Source: Melioribacteraceae bacterium (GTDB lineage Bacteria > Bacteroidota > Ignavibacteria > Ignavibacteriales > Melioribacteraceae). From it: a stretch of 64,000 bases of DNA. The DNA lies in contig JALVFE010000035.1 in assembly GCA_027030245.1 (NCBI GenBank), positions 124,001 to 188,000 on the forward strand, in the 5' to 3' direction. This document shows, piece by piece, positions 35,017-43,473 of the stretch. The notes beneath the pieces were generated by a model. That model saw only the letters and a list, made by a program, of their open reading frames with translations. It was not told the DNA's origin and made no database searches. Each line of letters begins with the position of its first letter. Position 1 is the stretch's first letter. The translations under genes and the position numbers were made by a program.

Positions 35017-36048
35017 TTAATCGAATAGTGATTGTTCGTCCGGTTTGCTTTTTCGTCTTTTTTTATTGAATCTGATGTAAGCCAAATCGGTTGCTTCCCT
35101 TCCGCGCGGAGTGCGTTGGATAAAGCCTTGTTGAATTAAAAACGGTTCGTAAACTTCTTCAATTGTGCCGGGGTCTTCGTTCACGGCAACGGATAATGTG
35201 TTAAGTCCTACCGGTCCGCCTTTGAATTTTTCGATTATGGTAAGGATAATTTCCTTGTCCATTTCGTCCAGACCGAATTCATCGACTTCCAAAGCTTTCA
35301 GTGCTTTTTGTGCAATTTCCAAATCGATTACGTTTTTATCTTCAAAATCGGCGAAATCCCTTGTTCTTCTCAAAAGACGGTTAGCGATACGAGGCGTTCC
35401 GCGGGAACGTTTAGCCAATTCGCCGGCGGCATCGTCATCAATCTTGATGTTAAGAATTTTCGAAGATCTCAACACAATTTTTTTAATCAATTCGCTGTCG
35501 TAATAATCGAGACGCGATTTTATTCCGAACCTGTCGCGCAAAGGTGCCGTGAGCAATCCCGCACGGGTTGTTGCTCCGACCAGCGTATACGGAGGCAGTT
35601 TAATTTGAACCGTCCGCGCGCTCGGACCGGAATCAATCATTATATCCAACTTAAAATCTTCCATTGCGGAATAAAGATATTCTTCCACAACGGGACTAAG
35701 CCTGTGAATTTCATCTATAAACAGCACCGATTTTTCTTCCAGCGTGGTAAGGATACCCGCAAGGTCGCCCGGTTTTTCCAATACCGGACCGGAAGTAATT
35801 TTCAACTTCACGCCCATTTCATTCGCTATTATGTGCGCTAGCGTTGTTTTGCCCAATCCGGGCGGACCGGTCAACAGAACATGATCGAGACTTTCGTTTC
35901 TTTTGATTGCAGCTCCGATGAACACTTTGAGATTATCGGTAATCTTACGCTGACCTACGAAATCGCCGAATCTTTTGGGACGTAACGATTTTTCGAAATT
36001 TACGTCTTCTTCCCTTAAAACGGGCGTTGTGGTTTCGGATTTTCTCAT
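35017..36048 (-). CDS. ruvB: Holliday junction branch-migration helicase RuvB
   Basis: A 343-residue AAA+ ATPase. Walker A is GPPGLGKTT (residues 61-69), Walker B is FIDEIHR, sensor 1 lies in [10 protein letters not shown], and the arginine finger region is LRDRFG. The C-terminal winged helix contains the RTPRGREAT motif. It drives branch migration with RuvA. It heads the kds/lpt run, a common arrangement in this phylum but without a direct functional link to LPS. Confidence 0.97.
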   Translation of the reverse strand: MRKSETTTPVLREEDVNFEKSLRPKRFGDFVGQRKITDNLKVFIGAAIKRNESLDHVLLTGPPGLGKTTLAHIIANEMGVKLKITSGPVLEKPGDLAGILTTLEEKSVLFIDEIHRLSPVVEEYLYSAMEDFKLDIMIDSGPSARTVQIKLPPYTLVGATTRAGLLTAPLRDRFGIKSRLDYYDSELIKKIVLRSSKILNIKIDDDAAGELAKRSRGTPRIANRLLRRTRDFADFEDKNVIDLEIAQKALKALEVDEFGLDEMDKEIILTIIEKFKGGPVGLNTLSVAVNEDPGTIEEVYEPFLIQQGFIQRTPRGREATDLAYIRFNKKRRKSKPDEQSLFD

Positions 36049-36130
36049 ATTAAAATGCCTTTTACAGCATACTTATTGTTTTGTTAATATCATATAAAGT
36101 TAAATAAATTTGAGGGATTTTAAAAACAAA

Positions 36131-36230
36131 AAGGAAACCCGCGACGTGAAGCTGATAGCCTACCGGTAACCCGGAGAATTAAAATTTTCCTTGACGATTT
36201 TGCGGTTATCCCGGTTCGGTTCTTCCGAAC
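36131..36230. other. GC-rich structured intergenic element of unknown type
   Basis: Between ompA and ruvB. AAGGAAA (36131-36137) pairs with TTTCCTT (36186-36192), enclosing a GC-rich block with the palindrome TACCGGTA. A second hairpin, GTTCGG-TTCTT-CCGAAC, occupies 36214-36230 directly after the ompA stop. Neither ends in a run of U sufficient for a clean terminator, and no riboswitch consensus could be matched. Confidence 0.4.
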
Positions 36231-36232
36231 TT

Positions 36233-37732
36233 TTAACGAATTCTTCTTATAACTATTCTTCTGTTTTTCATTCTTCCGTATGCTGTAGCGTTACTTGCAA
36301 CAGGAACGGAATCGCCCATACCCACTGCCTGGAATTGGGAAGCGGGAAGACCTTTGGAGATAAAGTAATTCAAGATTGCTTGTGCACGTTTGGAAGACAA
36401 TTCTCTTATTTTATCCGGATTATCTTGTTTATCCATGTGCCCTTCGATTCTCCATTTTGTCGAAGGATACTTTTTGATTATGTTAACTATCCTATCCAAT
36501 TCTTTATAAGCTTTCCTGCGAATCGTTGCGGTTCTTCCAAGGAAAGTAACTTCGCCGTGCAACAAAAATTGTTTGGGCGCATTTACCGCCGCATCATTCT
36601 TTTTCTTTTCCTTCACAATTTTTTTCTTGGAAGATTTCGGTTTTTTGGGTTTCGGTTTTTCTTTCGGCGGTTCAACTTTAGGTGCTTCGTCGGGACAGCC
36701 GTCAGTATCTTCAAAACCGTTATAAGTTTCCGGTTCGTTCGGACATTTATCAACGGTATCCAGAATTCCGTCTTTGTCGTTATCGAGATCGGGGCAACCG
36801 TCGGTATCATCGTATCCGTCCTTGTCTTCGGCATCGTCGGGACATAAATCTTTACTATCAGGAATTCCGTCTTTATCGTTATCCAAATCCGGGCAGCCGT
36901 CCGTGTCTTCAAATCCGTCGAAGTCTTCGGCTTTGTTGGGACAAGCATCATTAATATCGAGAATTCCGTCATGGTCGTTATCTTTATCGGGACAACCGTC
37001 GGCATCTTCGTATCCGTCGTAATCTTCAGGTTGATCGGGACAATTATCCCTGCTGTCATAAAGTCCGTCGCCGTCGCTGTCTTTTTCGGTAAATAAGGAA
37101 AGCGAAATTCCGACGAATCCGTTAACGTAAAAATCGTTATGCGATCCGTCAACAACGAGATAATCGGCGTTATCGGTTCCCATAAAGTGCATCGAGAGAC
37201 CGGTAATTAAGCTAATATTATCACTAACCAAAAATCTAATCCCCAACTCGCTGTCGAAAGAAATTGCTTGTTTGTTTTTATCAATCAGAACCAATTCATT
37301 CCGGGGTGTTCTGTCGGCACCGAACACATCGGGATAGAAAAATTGATACGAAATACCGCCGTAAATAAAAGGGAAGAATCTGTTTTCTATCGCATAATTA
37401 TACGTAAATCCGAATCCGGCGTAATACAAATCGCTTTTGTATTTTTCAGGCGCCAATACCAGATTAAATTTTCCTTCGATTTGACTGAAAGCGGCGCTTA
37501 ATTTTAATCCGAAAATATGGCGGGAAGAAGTGCCGAAAATATATTCGGCGGCTCCGAATGCATGCACTCCGTATTGAGTATCGAGATAGTCGGTCTCTCC
37601 TTGCGAAAGTCCTCCGCCAACCGTTAAAACCAACGTATTATCGAAAGCACGTTGTTTGTTTGTCGAGTTCTGCGCAACCGTTAAGCTTGTCAACAATAAA
37701 ATAAGAACCGCAGCAAAATAGTATTGCTTCAT
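36233..37732 (-). CDS. OmpA-family outer-membrane protein with TSP3 calcium repeats
   Basis: A 499-residue protein: signal peptide (1-20), an N-terminal barrel-like region (about 25-210), a thrombospondin type 3 repeat region (about 216-349) with units of the form DxDxDGIxDxxDxCP that bind calcium, a Pro/Lys-rich spacer (about 350-385), and an OmpA C-terminal peptidoglycan-binding domain (about 390-499) with RIEGHMDKQDNPD, LSSKRAQAILNYF and NRRIVIRRI. It anchors the outer membrane to peptidoglycan. No partner gene is adjacent. Confidence 0.93.
   Translation of the reverse strand: MKQYYFAAVLILLLTSLTVAQNSTNKQRAFDNTLVLTVGGGLSQGETDYLDTQYGVHAFGAAEYIFGTSSRHIFGLKLSAAFSQIEGKFNLVLAPEKYKSDLYYAGFGFTYNYAIENRFFPFIYGGISYQFFYPDVFGADRTPRNELVLIDKNKQAISFDSELGIRFLVSDNISLITGLSMHFMGTDNADYLVVDGSHNDFYVNGFVGISLSLFTEKDSDGDGLYDSRDNCPDQPEDYDGYEDADGCPDKDNDHDGILDINDACPNKAEDFDGFEDTDGCPDLDNDKDGIPDSKDLCPDDAEDKDGYDDTDGCPDLDNDKDGILDTVDKCPNEPETYNGFEDTDGCPDEAPKVEPPKEKPKPKKPKSSKKKIVKEKKKNDAAVNAPKQFLLHGEVTFLGRTATIRRKAYKELDRIVNIIKKYPSTKWRIEGHMDKQDNPDKIRELSSKRAQAILNYFISKGLPASQFQAVGMGDSVPVASNATAYGRMKNRRIVIRRIR
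36685..37085 (-). repeat. TSP3 repeat-coding region inside the OmpA gene
   Basis: Five to six repeat units of about 69-70 bp encode Asp-rich calcium-binding segments. Repeat similarity is clear in the protein (NDKDGI, DTDGCPD) and weaker in DNA. It is a potential site for unequal recombination changing the number of units. Confidence 0.85.
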
Positions 37733-37819
37733 AAAAACTCCGCAAGGATTCTGGCAAAATTATAATCTTTGGCAGAAGACAAGATTCAAACTATGAAACT
37801 TTACCTAATTTATCAATAA

Positions 37820-39271
37820 TTAATTACCCAAATAGTAATTTTTACCTGTTGCCCGGGGCTTTAATCCCGACATATTAATCAATCTTTTGTTAAGCGCTTG
37901 TCTTGTTATGCCCAACATTTTAGCCGCAATGCTTTGATTGTTACCCGCGCGTTTCATTGCTTCTTTTATTAATTCGTTTGTTAATTCTTTGATGGTCGGC
38001 AATTGTTCGGAAAAAGATACTTTGTGAATGTTTTTAATCTCGTTTTCCTCAAAATCTTCTTGCTTCCTCTCGAGGCTTTCGTAAAAAGATTTAAGCGGCA
38101 AAATACCGGATTTGTGCACGCTAACAGCGTTAAAGATAATCGCTTGCAATTCACGGATATTCCCCGGGAAATGATAAGTGGATAACAATTTTATCAACTC
38201 AGGCGGATATGTCGGTTTTTTCTTATTGAAAAGTTTTGCCGCTTGTTCCATAAAATGATCGACCAACACGGGTAAATCGTCCAATCTTTCCCTAAGCGGA
38301 ATCAGACTGATATGATGCACGTTCAGCCGGTAATATAAATCTTTGCGGAACTGACCTTTTTCTTGAAGTTCATACAAATTTTTATTTGTTGCGGCAATTA
38401 TTAATGCATCGGAATATTTCGGTTCGTCCGAGCCGAGCGGATAATATTCTTTTTCTTGAAGCAAGCGTAAAAGTTTTACTTGGGAAAGAAGGCTCAAATC
38501 GCCTATTTCGTCCAAAAACAAAGTTCCGCCCTTGGCTTTTTCTATTAAACCCGGTCTGTCTTGATTTGCATCGGTGAAAGCTCCTTTCTTGTGTCCGAAG
38601 AGCGTATCTGTAAACATTTGATCGTCCAAACCGGCAACGTTTGTGGTAACAAATTCTCCTTTTCTGCCGGTAAGTTTGTGCATTGCTTTGGCAATTAATT
38701 CTTTACCTACGCCTGTTTCACCCGTTATCAAAATCGGTTCGGATGTATTTGAAATTGCTTCCATGTATTGGAAAATGGAACGCATCTTTTCGTTTACCGT
38801 AATGATTTCTTCAAAAACTTCCGGATGCTGCAAATTATTGTTAATCAATTGATGTTTTAATTTTTCATTTTCGGAACGCAAGTCCCTTAATTCAATTGCC
38901 CTCTTTGCGCAACTTACAAGTTTACTTTCTTCAACGGGTTTCACCAAATAATCGAACGCACCCATTTTCATACATTTAACGGCGGTTTCCAGTTCGTTAT
39001 CGCCGGTGATAATTACCACGGGAATTTGCGGATAGTTTTGTTTTATGGTATCGAGTAAATTCATTCCGCCGATGTGCGGCATCGAAAGGTCCAAGAAAAC
39101 CGCAGTGATTTCTTGTTTCCGCAACAGCGGTTCCACATCCCGGCTATCGGAAAGAGTTATGGTGTTATCAATTCCGTTATCGTTTAATGTTAATTCGAAT
39201 GACTGAAGCAAATATTCCTCGTCATCAACCAACAAAACCGGATTTTTAGGATAGCTTATTTCTTCAATCAT
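37820..39271 (-). CDS. NtrC-family sigma-54 response regulator
   Basis: A 483-residue regulator: receiver domain (about 10-130) with phosphoacceptor Asp61 in VFLDLSMP, AAA+ domain (about 155-380) with Walker A GETGVGKE (184-191) and Walker B GGTLFLDEIGD, and a Fis-type helix-turn-helix at the C-terminus (NQSIAAKMLGITRQALNKRL). The sigma-54-contact loop reads GAFTDA (230-235) where the consensus is GAFTGA, a variant worth noting. The cognate kinase gene is 1 bp upstream. Confidence 0.94.
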   Translation of the reverse strand: MIEEISYPKNPVLLVDDEEYLLQSFELTLNDNGIDNTITLSDSRDVEPLLRKQEITAVFLDLSMPHIGGMNLLDTIKQNYPQIPVVIITGDNELETAVKCMKMGAFDYLVKPVEESKLVSCAKRAIELRDLRSENEKLKHQLINNNLQHPEVFEEIITVNEKMRSIFQYMEAISNTSEPILITGETGVGKELIAKAMHKLTGRKGEFVTTNVAGLDDQMFTDTLFGHKKGAFTDANQDRPGLIEKAKGGTLFLDEIGDLSLLSQVKLLRLLQEKEYYPLGSDEPKYSDALIIAATNKNLYELQEKGQFRKDLYYRLNVHHISLIPLRERLDDLPVLVDHFMEQAAKLFNKKKPTYPPELIKLLSTYHFPGNIRELQAIIFNAVSVHKSGILPLKSFYESLERKQEDFEENEIKNIHKVSFSEQLPTIKELTNELIKEAMKRAGNNQSIAAKMLGITRQALNKRLINMSGLKPRATGKNYYLGN

Positions 39272-39272
39272 T

Positions 39273-40901
39273 TTAATTCATTTCCTTTTTTTCCACAGCG
39301 GGCAGTTTTATTATTGCTTTGGTTCCTTTTCCGAATTCAGATTCAAAAGTCAATCTTCCTTTATGCGCCTCAATAATTCTATTCGATACGGCAAGACCCA
39401 AACCTGTTCCGCCTTTTTCCCTTTTAGTTGTGAAAAAAGGGTCTTTAATTTTTTTCAAAACGCCGGGCGCAATTCCTTCACCTTCGTCAACAATCATTAT
39501 TTGAACCGAATTTTCTTCTTTCAAATATTTTGTAACCACATAAATTCTTTTCGAATTATCTTGAAGAGCTTGGCAGGCGTTTTCTATTAAATTTATAACA
39601 ACCTGTTCAAGCCTTTGCCTGTTACCTCTCACCGTAGGTAAATCGGGCGCAAATTTTACGGAAAAATTTTCCGTTGATTTATTAATTAAGTTCTTCGTTA
39701 AATTTATCGCCGCTTCAATTACTTTATTAACGTCCACATTTTGATTTACATCGGAAGATTCTTTTCCGGAAAATTCTTTCAATTCATTAACAATATTTTT
39801 TATTCTCTTGGTTCCTTCGCTTATTCCGTTCAGAATTTTGGGCATCGATTCTTTGATTTTCGAATATTTCAGTCTGTTTCCTACATAAAAATCGCCGTTT
39901 TTTCTATAATAATCGTCAAGAATCGGTAAAATGTTATACCATGTTTTTTCGATGAGATTAATATTTAACATTACGAAATTGTTGGGATTGTTAATTTCGT
40001 GCGCAACTCCCGCAACTAAAGTTCCCAACGCAACCATTTTATCCGCTTGAATCAACCGGTCGAATTTAAGTTTGGCTTCTTTTTCGGCTTTACGGCGACT
40101 TGTGATATCCAGAATTACGCCTTGAAAATTTGTAATCACTCCGTGGGTTCCGTGTCTTACCGAAATATAATTTTCAACCCAACGGACTTTGTTCTGCGTA
40201 TTTAATATTCTGAAGGTTTGCTTGAATTTTTCTTCGCCGATTAACGCTCTATGATAAAGTTCTTCTATAATTCTGTTCCTGTCTTTGGGGTGAATTATGT
40301 TCACGAAAGAAATTCTGCCGGAATAAAAATCATCCGGAGTATAACCGAACTGACGGACATTATCGGAAACGAATTCAACCGGCATTCCTTCGCCGGCTTT
40401 CCACAGAAATCCGATTGCCGGACTTTCATTGACGATATACGCCAATTCCTCGTATTTTATATAAGATTCATTTAAGGCTTCCTCTGTTTTCTTCCATGCG
40501 GAAATATCTTGCTTGATTCCAACAAATCTGGTGATTTCACCATTTTCCCCTATGATAGGCACAATGGTTTCTTCCACAAAATAATAATTACCGTTTTTAT
40601 GTTTATTCAAAATTTCGCCTTGCCATGCGTTACCGCTTAAAATTGTCTGCCACATATTTTCGTAAAAAGTTTTACCGTGTTTGCCCGATTTCAAAATACT
40701 TCCCGGTTTTCCTATTACTTCTTCGCGCCCGTAACCTGTAATCCGCGTAAATGCGGAATTTACCCATAAAAATTTTCCGGTTTCGTCCGTTATTTCTATC
40801 CCTATTTTTGCTGCATTGAATATTTGGGATAAAAACCCCATCAATTCGTCTTTGCCGGAAATTTTTACCGCTCCGTCTAAAAAAGACAAGCCGGATACCA
40901 T
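39273..40901 (-). CDS. PAS-domain sensor histidine kinase paired with the NtrC-type regulator
   Basis: A 542-residue soluble kinase: PAS/PAC (about 22-140), a second PAS/PAC (about 150-270), HisKA with phosphoacceptor His301 in GVAHEINNPNN, and HATPase_c with NLIENACQAL, DEGEGI and GGTGLGLAV. The AHEINNP form is typical of NtrB-like kinases that signal to sigma-54 regulators. No membrane segments are present, so it senses a cytoplasmic cue. The gene directly precedes its response regulator. Confidence 0.93.
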   Translation of the reverse strand: MVSGLSFLDGAVKISGKDELMGFLSQIFNAAKIGIEITDETGKFLWVNSAFTRITGYGREEVIGKPGSILKSGKHGKTFYENMWQTILSGNAWQGEILNKHKNGNYYFVEETIVPIIGENGEITRFVGIKQDISAWKKTEEALNESYIKYEELAYIVNESPAIGFLWKAGEGMPVEFVSDNVRQFGYTPDDFYSGRISFVNIIHPKDRNRIIEELYHRALIGEEKFKQTFRILNTQNKVRWVENYISVRHGTHGVITNFQGVILDITSRRKAEKEAKLKFDRLIQADKMVALGTLVAGVAHEINNPNNFVMLNINLIEKTWYNILPILDDYYRKNGDFYVGNRLKYSKIKESMPKILNGISEGTKRIKNIVNELKEFSGKESSDVNQNVDVNKVIEAAINLTKNLINKSTENFSVKFAPDLPTVRGNRQRLEQVVINLIENACQALQDNSKRIYVVTKYLKEENSVQIMIVDEGEGIAPGVLKKIKDPFFTTKREKGGTGLGLAVSNRIIEAHKGRLTFESEFGKGTKAIIKLPAVEKKEMN

Positions 40902-41151
40902 TTTAGAGCCAGTTGTGTTTATTTTTCTACTTCCTTACAAAAATTTTATTAATATTAAGATTTAGGTATATTAATATGTTCGAAAATTGCCGGTTCGCAA
41001 TAAATATATGTTTTTTAAAATATCTTATTTATTGTCGATTATTTAGTGCGGTTTTTTACAGGAAATTAGAAACTTTAAGGAATTTCACCGGTTAAAAAGC
41101 GTTGCGTTACTAATATTTCCAGAAAAATTATTCTTAAAAAAGGAAATAAGT

Positions 41152-43374
41152 ATGAGTGCAGTTTCGCCATATTACTATTCTTCACAGAAAAAGAAATTTC
41201 CCGTTTGGAGAATTTTGCTGAAAAGGAAATGGACAATTCTATTAATCTTTTTCGCTTTTCTTTTGCTTTCTGCGGCGGTGATGTTAATTGAGCAAAAACT
41301 TTACAGGGCGCAAATTGCAATCAACTTCAATTACGAAAGCGTTCAAAGATTTTTAATCCCCGGTCAAGGAAACCTTGCGAAGGAAGAAGAGATTTTACAA
41401 TCGCAACAACTGTTAAGCAAGATTGCCGAGAAAATCGTAAATAAAAAATATCTTGATAAACAAAATTCCAAATTCATTCCGCTTTATCAAGAAGCCGAAA
41501 AATTTTCATTCGAAAAGAAAAATCAGATTTCGTTTATTACAGGAAAATTGAAGGACATGCTCGAGAAAAATACAGATAACGCTAACAATATTATTTACCT
41601 CAGCGTTGTTAGTCCCGACCCCGAAGAAAGCGCTTTTATCGCAAATATGATAGCCGACGAAATTAACCGGATTGCGATGGTAAACAACAAAAACATTATC
41701 TTCCCGGTTGAAAAATATTTAAAAGCCCAAAAGCAGGAAAAACTCGGCGAACTTCAAAAGAGCAAACTGGCACTTCAGAAAATTTCCGATGCTGAATCAG
41801 TTCAGCTTGCACCGCTGGAAAAAGTATTAATCGAAAAATTATCCGAATTGGAATCCGAGCTGGAATTTACGGATATGCGGATTAAGATGAACGATATGAT
41901 TCTTGAGAAATATAGAAACGAAATTAAAAAATTCCTTCCCGAAAAAGGCTTGCTTTTGGTCGATATAGACGACGAAGATATTCTTGTAATTCAAGATAAA
42001 TTGGCACAAGTTGCGGCGGAAAATAAAATTCGCGAAGTTATGAAAATCTTTCCCGATTTTGTTCCGACTTTAACCTGGCAAAACGAGGGCAACGCAAATA
42101 CGGATTCTTTGAAAAAAGTTCTTAATTTTAAAATCACCGCTTTCGTTCAATCGATGGTGAAACCGACAAACATAAAATACGAGCCGGTGTTAAGTTTAAC
42201 GCAAAAAATACAAGAGCTGAAATTAAAATCGATGGAATTCGATTTAATCCAATCGATAATTTACGATGCATTGACCGAACTGGAAACCCAATATTCGGCA
42301 ATAAATTATTCCAAACTCCGTTTGGCGCGTGCAATGCGAGATTACAAATTTTATCAGAAACTCAATACCAAAATCGATAAATACTTAACCGAATTGCAGG
42401 ACATCGAAAAAAATACGATAGCCAAAATCGAATTTATCTCCAAAGCCAAAGTTCCCGATATGTTTTATAAACCTGATATTTTCTTACACTTGCTCATTGG
42501 CGGAATTTTAGGTTTGATTATCGGAATGCTTGTAGCTTACCGGTTAAGTATTGTGGGAACACACATAAAAGATACCGAAGATTTGGAAATACTCGGTTAC
42601 AAAATTATTGCCGCAATTCCCCATATCGAAAAGAACAGACCTTTGTTGTTCAATACCGCTTACCTCGATTTCGAATCTTCCGAAGACGAAATGGTAAAAT
42701 CGTTCCAGAAAATTTATGCTTACATTAAATACGGATTTTTGGATAAAGAGATTAAAACTATCGGAGTTAGCAGTCCAACCCGCGACGAAGGCAAAAGTAT
42801 AATTTCAGCGAACATAGCAATAGCTTTGGCAAACCACAAACACAAAACATTGTTGGTAGATGCGAATCTGAAATATCCGTCGCTTGCCAAATTATTCGGC
42901 GTAAACCCGAAACCCTCGCTTGCGCATTACTTGTTCAGGAAAACGGAATTGGAAAACGTTATTCGCCATACGGAAATTGACGGTTTGGATATTATTACCG
43001 GAATCGAGTTTCCGCAAGATCCTTCGGTGGTTCTTACCTCCGAAAGATTAAGGAAATTTATAGAAACGATCGGGAAGGATTACGATTATGTGATATTCGA
43101 TTGCATGGATTTATTTTCCACCGATAAAGTAGCGTATATGCTCGGATTGTTGGACGAAATTATCATGGTCGCCAGAGCGGATCTTTCCACTTTTACGGAT
43201 CTTAAAAAAGCAGAAATGATTTTTTCCGAATATGAGATTGTGCCCGGCGGCTACATTTTGAACGATTTTAACGTTAAAGGCAAAAAGCCGGCAAAAAAGA
43301 AGCCGCAAATGAGCAATCTGGCTAAATCAACGCCTATTAATAATACCAAACGCTACATAAAAAAACGCACGTAA
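41152..43374 (+). CDS. Wzz/Wzc-type polysaccharide co-polymerase with CpsD-like ATPase domain
   Basis: A 740-residue inner-membrane protein: first membrane helix (about 25-45), long periplasmic coiled-coil Wzz region, second helix (about 440-460), and a cytoplasmic P-loop domain (about 525-700). Walker A is PTRDEGKS (542-549). Walker A' reads LLVDANLK, so the second Asp expected in VDADLR is Asn572 and the Arg is Lys574. The C-terminal tail has a single Tyr and no tyrosine cluster. It should regulate export or chain length of a surface polysaccharide, but tyrosine kinase activity is doubtful. A good ribosome-binding site (AAAGGA) precedes the ATG. The transferase gene follows after 99 bp. Confidence 0.88.
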   Translation: MSAVSPYYYSSQKKKFPVWRILLKRKWTILLIFFAFLLLSAAVMLIEQKLYRAQIAINFNYESVQRFLIPGQGNLAKEEEILQSQQLLSKIAEKIVNKKYLDKQNSKFIPLYQEAEKFSFEKKNQISFITGKLKDMLEKNTDNANNIIYLSVVSPDPEESAFIANMIADEINRIAMVNNKNIIFPVEKYLKAQKQEKLGELQKSKLALQKISDAESVQLAPLEKVLIEKLSELESELEFTDMRIKMNDMILEKYRNEIKKFLPEKGLLLVDIDDEDILVIQDKLAQVAAENKIREVMKIFPDFVPTLTWQNEGNANTDSLKKVLNFKITAFVQSMVKPTNIKYEPVLSLTQKIQELKLKSMEFDLIQSIIYDALTELETQYSAINYSKLRLARAMRDYKFYQKLNTKIDKYLTELQDIEKNTIAKIEFISKAKVPDMFYKPDIFLHLLIGGILGLIIGMLVAYRLSIVGTHIKDTEDLEILGYKIIAAIPHIEKNRPLLFNTAYLDFESSEDEMVKSFQKIYAYIKYGFLDKEIKTIGVSSPTRDEGKSIISANIAIALANHKHKTLLVDANLKYPSLAKLFGVNPKPSLAHYLFRKTELENVIRHTEIDGLDIITGIEFPQDPSVVLTSERLRKFIETIGKDYDYVIFDCMDLFSTDKVAYMLGLLDEIIMVARADLSTFTDLKKAEMIFSEYEIVPGGYILNDFNVKGKKPAKKKPQMSNLAKSTPINNTKRYIKKRT

Positions 43375-43473
43375 GGGTGTAACTTTCTTTGAACTTTAAT
43401 TATTTTTACCGAAAAAAAACGGCGAAGTTATGAAAGAAAATAATATCGATTCCCCAACTAAAAATAATAACGC

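Noticed and set aside
36100-36232. A cyclic-di-GMP (GEMM) or other riboswitch before ruvB
   Set aside because: A partial resemblance (GGTAGG...GCGGG) was noticed, but the conserved core and pairing pattern could not be matched on either strand.
36685-37085. Regular repeats with about 70-bp period that could be taken for a CRISPR array, and long reading frames on other frames there
   Set aside because: The periodicity is explained by TSP3 repeats in the OmpA protein. Frames on the other strand and phases are composition shadows.
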